From an uncultured Eubacteriales bacterium (GTDB lineage: Bacteria; Bacillota; Clostridia; Oscillospirales; Acutalibacteraceae): a stretch of 64,000 bases of DNA. The notes beneath the pieces were generated by a model. The model searched no databases, was not told the origin of the DNA, and saw nothing but the letters and a program-made list of their open reading frames with translations. The stretch spans positions 1 to 64,000 of the forward strand of contig CAKSDI010000006.1 in the NCBI GenBank assembly GCA_934445035.1, given 5' to 3'. The position numbers were made by a program, and so were the translations under genes. This document shows positions 1-6,876 of the stretch, piece by piece (within the stretch, counting starts at the first letter, position 1; each line of letters begins with the position of its first letter).

Positions 1-2
1 TC

Positions 3-101
3 ATTGTTGCCGCAGCTGTCGTTGTTGCAGGAGCAGGCACTGCTGTTTATTTCCTTATCTTAAGAAAAAAGAGAAAAAATGGAGCAAATACAAATGAATA
101 A
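3..101 (+). CDS. C-terminal end of a membrane-anchored protein (partial)
   Basis: The frame is open from the window edge to TAA at 99-101. It encodes about 20 hydrophobic residues rich in Ala, Val and Gly, then a Leu-Arg-Lys-Lys-Arg-Lys basic stretch and a short polar tail. This is the shape of a C-terminal membrane anchor with a cytoplasmic stop-transfer tail, as in many Gram-positive surface or secreted proteins. The body of the gene lies upstream of the window, so no function can be assigned. It overlaps the start of the next gene by a few bases, which suggests one transcript. Confidence 0.6.
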   Translation: MVAAAVVVAGAGTAVYFLILRKKRKNGANTNE

Positions 102-1773
102 AATCAGCTACAATCCTAATCTTACCTTTGGTTCGGTTCCGACCACCTGTTTCAGAAACGAGCGTCCCGGATTTTTCCATTCCGGGACCAGACCCAAAGA
201 TATCGACAACAGTATCGAATATTTCATCAGGAATATGGCGCAGACTGTGCGAAACGACCGCTTTACTTTTATTTATGACGGCAAACCCGTGCTTGCGCAC
301 CCGAAATGGATAAGAGATCATATTCACGAGCTTAAAGCTTTCAAGCACTGGGAAAAAGACCTTAAAAGATACTTTGAAGTAATAGCTGAAAAGCAGAGAG
401 AAGACGGTCAGTTTTACGAAATGGTACAGGTCCCCGAAAATTACCACTGGAAAGTGGTAAACGATACCAACCGAATAAAAGACGAGGAAAATAATCTTAT
501 TTTCGTCAGGGTAGAGCTGGAAGCCGATATCGAATATCTTATGGTCGAGGGCGTTTATGCCGCTTATCAGGCGACAGGCGATATTGATTTTATTAAAAAA
601 ATGCTCCCGAGCCTTGAAAAGGGTATCAATTATATGACTTCTTCAAAGGTCAGATTTGATAAGGAACACGGCTTATGCATAAGACCTTTCACTATCGATA
701 CCTGGGATTTTGTTTATGATCAGTCCTGCGAAAATCCTAAAGACGACAGAAACATTTATCCCGGTAAAACTCCGATGTCTATAATGCACGGCGATAATTC
801 GGGCGTTTATGAAGCAATGATGTTGCTTTCGAAAATGAACGAAGAATTAGGTAATAAAGAGAAAGCAAAAGAGTGGGAAAACAGAGCGGAAGTGCTTAAA
901 AGCAATCTTAACAAGTACTGCTTTAACGGCAATTTCTATACCCACCAGGTTCATATAAACCATAACGGTTCTCCGACAGACGGCGAAGAAACCGACAGAA
1001 TTTCTCTTTCAAACGCTTATGATATCAACCGCGGTGTAACCGATTTTGATATGGCGAATAAAATAATTGATTCCTTTATCGAAAAAGGTAAAGAATCGGG
1101 CTATTTTGCCGAATGGTTCAGCATTTATCCTCCTTATAAAAAGTTCAGAGGCACCACGCAGTCCGAAGGCGTTTATATCAACGGCTGTGTTGCTTCTCTC
1201 ACGGCCGGCGAGCTTGCCAAAGCCGCTCTTAATAACGGCAGGGAAAAATACGGCTGGGATATTCTTTCAAGACTGATGAAACTGTTTGAAAAGGACGGAG
1301 AATTATTCTTCCTTTACAATGCAAAAACAGGCGAAAATGCAGGCGGCGGTCCCAGCGGCTGGGGAGCGGCGGCTATAATATCCGCTTTTGAAGAGGGAAT
1401 TGCAGGAATAAAGGACACTTCCGCAAAATTCAAAACAATGGAATTTTCACCCCGCTGGACAGTAACCGATCAGAAATTCGCAAAATACATAACAGGTTAC
1501 GAAGTTTCGGATACATTTGTTGAAACGGCTTTTGAACTTAGAGATAACAGCCTGCTTTACAGCGTCGGAACACCGTCAGAGATTATCGACTGCCATATCC
1601 TTTTGCCCGACGGCAAAATTCCTTTAAAGGTTATTTGCAACGATAAAGAAATTTCCTTTAATATTTCAAAATTAAACGAAAGCGTTTATGCTGATTTTAA
1701 GCTTGATAAAAGTGTTGCTGAAAATTTCAAAAACTCAACTCAATATAAATTCGATATAGAAATCGAATTCTAA
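94..1773 (+). CDS. Six-hairpin glycosidase-like protein
   Basis: A protein of about 559 residues with no signal peptide. Its middle is a run of helical hairpins (for example the ELEADIEYLMVEGVYAAYQ and SLTAGELAKAAL segments) with scattered aromatic and acidic residues (TWDFVYD, FAEWFSIYPPY), typical of the (alpha/alpha)6-barrel glycoside hydrolases. A short C-terminal beta-rich part follows. The exact GH family and substrate are not recognised. An in-frame ATG at 79 exists, but ATG 94 is preferred because GGAG at 81-84 sits 9 nt upstream, while ATG 79 has no good ribosome site. A terminator follows directly. Function by fold only; a cytosolic role in oligosaccharide breakdown is inference. 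Confidence 0.7.
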   Translation: MNKISYNPNLTFGSVPTTCFRNERPGFFHSGTRPKDIDNSIEYFIRNMAQTVRNDRFTFIYDGKPVLAHPKWIRDHIHELKAFKHWEKDLKRYFEVIAEKQREDGQFYEMVQVPENYHWKVVNDTNRIKDEENNLIFVRVELEADIEYLMVEGVYAAYQATGDIDFIKKMLPSLEKGINYMTSSKVRFDKEHGLCIRPFTIDTWDFVYDQSCENPKDDRNIYPGKTPMSIMHGDNSGVYEAMMLLSKMNEELGNKEKAKEWENRAEVLKSNLNKYCFNGNFYTHQVHINHNGSPTDGEETDRISLSNAYDINRGVTDFDMANKIIDSFIEKGKESGYFAEWFSIYPPYKKFRGTTQSEGVYINGCVASLTAGELAKAALNNGREKYGWDILSRLMKLFEKDGELFFLYNAKTGENAGGGPSGWGAAAIISAFEEGIAGIKDTSAKFKTMEFSPRWTVTDQKFAKYITGYEVSDTFVETAFELRDNSLLYSVGTPSEIIDCHILLPDGKIPLKVICNDKEISFNISKLNESVYADFKLDKSVAENFKNSTQYKFDIEIEF

Positions 1774-1780
1774 TTTATTG

Positions 1781-1813
1781 CCTCGGTCTTTGACTTAAGA
1801 TCGGGGCTTTTTA
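1781..1813 (+). terminator. Rho-independent terminator after the glycosidase gene
   Basis: An 8-bp stem (1781-1788 with 1799-1806, with G-U pairs) has a 10-nt loop and is followed by a T-rich tract. Confidence 0.75.
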
Positions 1814-1842
1814 TTGAAAAAATTTAAAAAATGTGATAAAAT
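1814..1842 (+). promoter_or_regulatory. Sigma-A-like promoter for yunB-ligA
   Basis: TTGAAA at 1814-1819 and TAAAAT at 1837-1842 are separated by 17 nt, just after the preceding terminator. Confidence 0.55.
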
Positions 1843-1907
1843 AGTTAAAAACATTCTCACAACGCTTTATTTTTCACCGTATGATAAAAATAAAGGGAAG
1901 TGAGATA

Positions 1908-2582
1908 ATGAAAAATAAATGGAAATACATAGCCGTCAGATGGCTGATACTTTTAGCTTTCATTTTATCGGTAATTTTGATTGCCTTTGTCCGCTCAAGA
2001 AAGCTTATTTTACTTACCGCCAAAAGCGAGGCGGAAACTATAATGCTCAGAGCCGTCGATTCCGCGACGGTCGAAGTTCTCAATTCCGAAGATTTCAGCT
2101 ATGATAAATTAGCAGTTGTTTCAAAAAATCAGGAGGGAACGATTTTAGGAATTGAGATCAATTCCTCTAAAGCAGATATTTTAAAAAGTAAATTAGCACA
2201 GAAAATAACAGAAATTCTAAATGAGAAAAGCAGATTTACCGTAAGTATTCCTTTCGGAAATTTTTTCAATAATGAATATCTCACGGGCTTCGGACCCGAT
2301 CTTAAGTTTAAAATTCAAATGGCTAATACGGCAAGTCTTAATTTTAAAAGCGCTTTTGAAGAAAGCGGAATAAATAACACACTTCATCAGATCATAATAA
2401 CTGTGGATATTCCTGCAAATATTATTATTACGGGCGGCAGCGATACATTCAGCGTAAAAACCAATGTTTTGGCGGCTCAAACAGTAATAGTAGGACAGAC
2501 GCCCGACTCTTTCACCAATGTTACGGAAAACCCGGGCGACGATATTGCAGACGATATTTTCAATTTTGCCGATCTTGACTGA
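1908..2582 (+). CDS. yunB: Sporulation protein YunB
   Basis: A 224-residue protein with a short basic N-terminus, one membrane helix at about residues 8-27, and an extracytoplasmic domain resembling the YunB family, which Bacillus needs for full spore formation. Family features seen are the segment after the helix (AKSEAETIMLRAVDSA), the PFGN motif and the late VDIPA stretch. ATG 1908 is chosen over an upstream in-frame ATG at 1881 because GGGAAGTGAG lies just before it. The C-terminus is short, acidic and probably disordered. It precedes ligA by 15 nt with no terminator between, so the two are likely cotranscribed. The family call is by recall of the pattern. Confidence 0.8.
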   Translation: MKNKWKYIAVRWLILLAFILSVILIAFVRSRKLILLTAKSEAETIMLRAVDSATVEVLNSEDFSYDKLAVVSKNQEGTILGIEINSSKADILKSKLAQKITEILNEKSRFTVSIPFGNFFNNEYLTGFGPDLKFKIQMANTASLNFKSAFEESGINNTLHQIIITVDIPANIIITGGSDTFSVKTNVLAAQTVIVGQTPDSFTNVTENPGDDIADDIFNFADLD

Positions 2583-2597
2583 TATTCGGAGGTTAAA

Positions 2598-4571
2598 ATG
2601 GATATAAGGGAAGTAAAATCAAAAATCAAAGAGCTTAGAAAGACCATAAATTATCATAACGACCTTTACTATAATCACGACGCTCCGGAGCTTGAAGATT
2701 TTGAGTATGACGCGCTTATGCGCGAGCTAAAAGCGCTCGAAAAAGAATATCCGGAGCTTATTACCGATGATTCGCCTACGCAGAAAGTCGGAGGAAGCGC
2801 TAATAATCTATTTTCCGAAGTTAGGCACACGGTTAAAATGGAAAGCCTGCAGGATGTTTTTGATAAAAAGGAATTAAGAGATTTTGCAGATAAAATTGAT
2901 TTGAGTAAAACCGCATTTTCCGTAGAGCCGAAAATCGACGGGCTTTCTGTATCTCTTGAATATGCGGGGGGCAAATTTACAAGAGGCTCCACACGAGGCG
3001 ACGGCACCGTAGGCGAAGATGTTACTGCTAATCTTAAGCAGATAAAAAGTATTCCCGAAACTATTGATTTTTCAGGAGCTTTAGAGGTCAGAGGCGAAGT
3101 TTATATGCCGAGGCTCAGCTTTGAAAACTTTGTTAAAAGGCAGGAGCTTTTAGGCGAAACTCCGCCTAAAAATCCGAGAAACGCCGCGGCAGGCTCGTTA
3201 AGACAGAAAAATTCCGCAGTCACCGCCAAAAGAGAGCTTGATATATTCGTTTTTAATGTTCAGCATATCGAGGGCAAAACATTTTCTTCACATATTGAAT
3301 CTCTTGATTTTTTGAAATCATTAGGATTTAATGTTCTTCCGATGTATAAAAAATGCTCCGATATCGAAGAAGCGATAAAAACTGTTGACGAAATAGGGAA
3401 TATGCGCGGGAATATTCCTTATGATATTGACGGCGCCGTGATAAAATGCGATAACTTGTCCTATAGAGAAACGCTCGGAAGTACCGCTAAATATCCGAGG
3501 TGGGCGGTCGCTTTTAAATATCCGCCCGAAGAAAAGGAGACGGTTTTAAGAAAAATAGAAATAAATGTCGGCAGAACAGGGGCGCTTACTCCCACTGCCG
3601 TGTTTGACCCTATAGAACTTGCAGGGACTACCGTAAGCCGGGCCGTTCTTCATAATGAGGACTTTATAAATTCTAAAGAAATTGCCGTCGGTGATGTAAT
3701 AGTTGTCCGCAAAGCAGGTGAAATTATTCCCGAAGTTTTATCGGTCAGCCGTCACAGCGGGGAAAACGAGGTATATAAAATGCCGCATTTTTGCCCATCC
3801 TGCGGCGAACCCGTAACGCGCGAAGAGGGAGAGGCTGTAATAAGATGCACAAATGCCGAATGCCCGGCACAACTTCTTAGGCATCTTATTCATTTTACCT
3901 CGCGTGACGCTATGGATATAGAGGGAATGGGCCCCGCTGTTCTTGAACAGCTTTATAACGCAGGACTTATAAAGGATATTTCGGATATCTATAAGCTCGA
4001 TTATAATTCTGTTTTAAATCTTGAAAGAACAGGGGAAAAAACAACTTTAAATCTTAAAAACGCTATTGAAAAATCAAAATCTAAAGATTTAAGCAATCTT
4101 ATAAATGCCTTTGGTATACGCCATATCGGCGCCAAAGCCGCAAGTCTTATAGCGTCTCATTTTGGCTCTATGGAAGAATGCTTAAAAGCTAAAGCCGAGG
4201 ATTTTAAGAGTATTGACGGCATAGGGGATATCTCCGCAGAGGCTGCATATAATTTCTTTTCGCTTGACAGCACTAAAAGGCTTATTGAAGAGTTAAAGTC
4301 CGCAGGACTGAATATGAATTCAAATGTTGTTTTAAAAGGCGACGCTTTAAAGGGTAAGACCTTTGTTCTTACAGGAACTTTGCCTACTATGACAAGAAGT
4401 GCCGCAGGGGAGATAATTGAGTCTTACGGCGGAAAGGTATCCTCATCAGTATCGAAAAAAACGGATTATGTTTTAGCGGGAGAAGAAGCCGGAAGCAAGC
4501 TTGAAAAAGCAGAAAAACTAAATATTAAGATAATTGATGAATCAGAGTTTTTAAAAATGATATCACAATAA
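2598..4571 (+). CDS. ligA: NAD-dependent DNA ligase LigA
   Basis: A 657-residue protein of normal length for LigA, which seals nicks in replication and repair using NAD+. Domains in order: the N-terminal Ia helical domain with YYNHDAPELEDFEYD, the adenylation domain with the KIDG motif (Lys about residue 112 is the AMP-accepting lysine), the OB fold, a four-cysteine zinc finger (CPSCG ... CTNAECP), helix-hairpin-helix repeats (for example AFGIRHIGAKAA), and a C-terminal BRCT domain from about residue 585. The start ATG is preceded by CGGAGG. It follows yunB on the same strand and is closed by a strong terminator. Confidence 0.97.
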   Translation: MDIREVKSKIKELRKTINYHNDLYYNHDAPELEDFEYDALMRELKALEKEYPELITDDSPTQKVGGSANNLFSEVRHTVKMESLQDVFDKKELRDFADKIDLSKTAFSVEPKIDGLSVSLEYAGGKFTRGSTRGDGTVGEDVTANLKQIKSIPETIDFSGALEVRGEVYMPRLSFENFVKRQELLGETPPKNPRNAAAGSLRQKNSAVTAKRELDIFVFNVQHIEGKTFSSHIESLDFLKSLGFNVLPMYKKCSDIEEAIKTVDEIGNMRGNIPYDIDGAVIKCDNLSYRETLGSTAKYPRWAVAFKYPPEEKETVLRKIEINVGRTGALTPTAVFDPIELAGTTVSRAVLHNEDFINSKEIAVGDVIVVRKAGEIIPEVLSVSRHSGENEVYKMPHFCPSCGEPVTREEGEAVIRCTNAECPAQLLRHLIHFTSRDAMDIEGMGPAVLEQLYNAGLIKDISDIYKLDYNSVLNLERTGEKTTLNLKNAIEKSKSKDLSNLINAFGIRHIGAKAASLIASHFGSMEECLKAKAEDFKSIDGIGDISAEAAYNFFSLDSTKRLIEELKSAGLNMNSNVVLKGDALKGKTFVLTGTLPTMTRSAAGEIIESYGGKVSSSVSKKTDYVLAGEEAGSKLEKAEKLNIKIIDESEFLKMISQ

Positions 4572-4576
4572 ATAAA

Positions 4577-4610
4577 AAAGGCTGCCTTATTTAAAAGGCA
4601 GCCTTTTTTA
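4577..4610 (+). terminator. Terminator after ligA
   Basis: A perfect 12-bp stem (4577-4588 with 4595-4606), 6-nt loop and a T-run. It may also serve the minus-strand peptide gene that converges on it. Confidence 0.9.
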
Positions 4611-4623
4611 TTTCCTATGGAAG

Positions 4624-4737
4624 TTAGCAACCGCAGCCGTTGTCGCAGCCATTGTTGTTTCCGCAGCCGCAGCATACGAGAACGAGGATGAGTATGAGGA
4701 TCCAAGAGCAGTTTCCGCCAAAATTACTGTTACACAT
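4624..4737 (-). CDS. Small Cys/Gly-rich membrane peptide, 37 residues
   Basis: A very short gene too small for usual calling. ATG at 4737 is preceded by GGAGG with 8 nt spacing, an excellent ribosome site. The peptide starts Met-Cys-Asn, has a ten-residue hydrophobic Trp/Ile/Leu/Val segment, then a Cys-Cys-Gly-Cys-Gly and Asn-rich tail; 8 of 37 residues are Cys. The plan resembles the tiny YjcZ-type spore-associated peptides and the short high-cysteine proteins of Clostridia. No function can be given. It sits alone between ligA (convergent) and ctsR (divergent). The ribosome site and stop before a terminator argue that it is real. Confidence 0.65.
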   Translation of the reverse strand: MCNSNFGGNCSWILILILVLVCCGCGNNNGCDNGCGC

Positions 4738-4817
4738 TAAAAAGACCTCCTTTTTGTCTTCATCACATACTATGCAGATAATAAATTTGCGGTTACAGAA
4801 GTTTTTTTAAAAAAACT

Positions 4818-4866
4818 ATTGACTTTCTTTGACTTTTGTATATAATAATAGTCAGAGAAAGTCAAA
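4818..4866 (+). promoter_or_regulatory. ctsR promoter flanked by two CtsR-type heptad operators
   Basis: TTGACT at 4819-4824 and TATAAT at 4841-4846 are 16 nt apart. The CtsR consensus is two RGTCAAA heptads separated by NAN. On the minus strand 4818-4834 reads AGTCAAA-GAA-AGTCAAT, one mismatch, covering the -35 region. On the plus strand 4850-4866 reads AGTCAGA-GAA-AGTCAAA, also one mismatch, at the expected transcription start. This predicts direct autorepression of the operon by CtsR. Confidence 0.8.
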
Positions 4867-4880
4867 AGGAGCTGTTCGGA

Positions 4881-5333
4881 TTGCGAATAAGTGATTTAAT
4901 TACAAACGAGATCATAAAAATGTTAAATGAATCGGAAGAAAATTCCGTGGAAATTCAAAGAAATGTCTTTGCTAACGGTATAGGCTGCGCTCCGAGTCAG
5001 ATAAACTATGTAATATCTTCGAGATTTACTCCCGAACAGGGTTATATAATCGAAAGCAGGAGAGGCGGCGGCGGATATATAAGAATTAAAAGGCTTATTA
5101 TGGATCATTCGTCTGCCATAATGCACATAGTTAATTCCATAGGCGATTCTCTCGATCCGATGAGTGCCAGAATTCTTATTGAAAACTGCCTGCAATCAGG
5201 TCTTATCGATGAAAAAAACGCAAAAATTATGTTTGCCGCAATGTCTAATAATGTTATGTCTAATATTGCTACAGATAAAAGAGATAATGTCAGAGCGGCA
5301 CTGCTTAAAGAAATGCTTTTAGTGCAAATTTAA
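4881..5333 (+). CDS. ctsR: Heat-shock repressor CtsR
   Basis: A 150-residue transcriptional repressor of clp genes, of usual family length. The N-terminal winged helix has the characteristic glycine wing (RRGGGGYIRI), which reads DNA and acts as the temperature sensor in characterised members; the C-terminal half is the dimer and McsB-interaction domain. The start is TTG at 4881, with AAAGGAG 9 nt upstream; the translation then begins at the conserved RISDLI segment. An open reading frame extends upstream to 4836 but runs through the promoter and operator. It is the first gene of ctsR-mcsA-mcsB-clpC. Confidence 0.95.
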   Translation: MRISDLITNEIIKMLNESEENSVEIQRNVFANGIGCAPSQINYVISSRFTPEQGYIIESRRGGGGYIRIKRLIMDHSSAIMHIVNSIGDSLDPMSARILIENCLQSGLIDEKNAKIMFAAMSNNVMSNIATDKRDNVRAALLKEMLLVQI

Positions 5334-5352
5334 TATCAAAGAGGTAATATTT

Positions 5353-5847
5353 ATGCTGTGTGAAAAATGCGGAAAATATAATGCAACAACTCATATTCAT
5401 TCTTATGTAAACGGTGTAGTTACCGAAAAATATCTCTGCAGCCACTGCGCCGCTCAGGAGGGTATCGACGGGTTTGCCGCAGACGGGTTAAACGGTCTTC
5501 TTTCTTCAATGTTCGGCGATGTTTTCAGTCTTGAAGACAGATCTGATGAAAAAAGATGCAGCTGCTGCAATATGTCGTTTTCCGATATTGCAAAAAGCGG
5601 AAAAGTAGGTTGCCCGGAATGTTATAAAACCTTTTATTCGGAGCTTTTGCCTTACCTTAAAAGGGTACACGGAAGTATAAAGCACACGGGTATAATTCCT
5701 AATAAAGCGCCGCTTGTTGTAAAAAACAGCGAAGACACTTTAAATGCGCTTAAAATTCAGCTGGCAAGCCTTGTTAAGGAAGAAAAGTTTGAAGAGGCGG
5801 CGATCGTCCGCGATAAAATAAAAAAGCTTGAGGAGGAAAAGAAATGA
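5353..5847 (+). CDS. mcsA: McsA, zinc-binding activator of McsB
   Basis: A 164-residue protein. It has two pairs of CxxC motifs at the N-terminus (CEKC ... CSHC) and two more near residues 75-95 (CSCC ... CPEC), which bind zinc, and a C-terminal UVR domain (EEKFEEAAIVRDKIKKLEEE), the usual McsA plan. In Bacillus it activates the arginine kinase McsB and helps to mark CtsR and damaged proteins for ClpCP. Its stop overlaps the mcsB start by four bases, consistent with coupled translation. Confidence 0.95.
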   Translation: MLCEKCGKYNATTHIHSYVNGVVTEKYLCSHCAAQEGIDGFAADGLNGLLSSMFGDVFSLEDRSDEKRCSCCNMSFSDIAKSGKVGCPECYKTFYSELLPYLKRVHGSIKHTGIIPNKAPLVVKNSEDTLNALKIQLASLVKEEKFEEAAIVRDKIKKLEEEKK

Positions 5848-6857
5848 GCTGGTATAACAGAGCCGCCGCAGAAGACGATGTTGTTGTAAGTTCGAGAATA
5901 AGGCTCGCAAGAAATATTAACGGTTTTCCTTTTCCTTCGAGACTTTCCGACGAGGGATTTGAAAAAGTTAAGAATTTAGTAAAAGAAGCTATTATTGAAA
6001 GCAACACCCCATTTTCGAAAAATTTAAAATACATTGAAATGAGCGATATTCCCGAAAATTTAAGATATTCAATGGTAGAAAGGCATTTAATAAGTCCTGA
6101 GTTTGTTTCGGATTGCAAAAATAAGGCAATAATTATCTCGGAAGACGAAAGTATCTGCATAATGCTCGGCGAAGAAGATCATATAAGAATTCAGGTCTTA
6201 ATGCCCGGACTCGACCTTGAAAAAGCCTATGACGAGGCGCAGAGAATAGATTCGCTTTTATGCTCTTCTCTCGATATCGCTTTTGACCGTGATCTCGGAT
6301 TTTTAACCGAATGCCCCACAAACCTCGGAACAGGTTTAAGAGCCTCTCTTATGCTTCATCTTCCGCTTTTAGAGGCAGGAAATGAAATATCCGCTTTATC
6401 GGATAATATAGGAAAAATAGGCTTTACTGTAAGAGGAATGTACGGCGAGGGAACAGGCTCCGGCGCTTCGCTTTATCAGATATCGAATGAAGTTACTCTC
6501 GGGATCACCGAGAAAAACGCAATAGATAATCTTAAGCTTATAGCAATGCAGCTTGTAACAAAAGAAAGAGCAGCTTTAAGCAATGCAAACAAGATAAAGC
6601 TCCAGGATATTTCTCACAGAGCGCTCGCAGCTTTAAAGAGTGCGAGAGTTTTAAGCAGTGAAGAGCTTATGGAGCAAATAAGTAAAATAAAACTGGGAGT
6701 ATGTGCAAAAGAAATAAATTTAAAAAATGAATTTTTAACGGCGCTTTTATTCGAAAATCAGCCGTATTCTCTTATGTGCAAATTCGGTGATATGAGCCCC
6801 GAAACAAGGGATATAAAAAGAGCGGAGAATGTAAGAAAAGCGCTTGAAAACATTTAA
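5844..6857 (+). CDS. mcsB: Protein-arginine kinase McsB
   Basis: A 337-residue protein kinase of the phosphagen kinase fold that phosphorylates arginine side chains, tagging proteins for ClpC-ClpP. Seen are the N-terminal SSRIRLARNI motif, the ECPTNLGTG loop with the family cysteine, and a C-terminal RDIKRA segment matching the RDxxRA phosphoarginine-binding motif. The start overlaps the end of mcsA (ATGA). ClpC follows after 19 nt, so kinase, activator, repressor and unfoldase are made together. Confidence 0.96.
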   Translation: MSWYNRAAAEDDVVVSSRIRLARNINGFPFPSRLSDEGFEKVKNLVKEAIIESNTPFSKNLKYIEMSDIPENLRYSMVERHLISPEFVSDCKNKAIIISEDESICIMLGEEDHIRIQVLMPGLDLEKAYDEAQRIDSLLCSSLDIAFDRDLGFLTECPTNLGTGLRASLMLHLPLLEAGNEISALSDNIGKIGFTVRGMYGEGTGSGASLYQISNEVTLGITEKNAIDNLKLIAMQLVTKERAALSNANKIKLQDISHRALAALKSARVLSSEELMEQISKIKLGVCAKEINLKNEFLTALLFENQPYSLMCKFGDMSPETRDIKRAENVRKALENI

Positions 6858-6876
6858 GTTAAAGGAGTTTTGACTT

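Noticed and set aside
4466..4705. 79-codon minus-strand frame across the ligA end and terminator
   Set aside because: It lies in ligA on the other strand and crosses a terminator; its Arg/Leu-rich product is out of frame with the well-supported 37-residue peptide gene.
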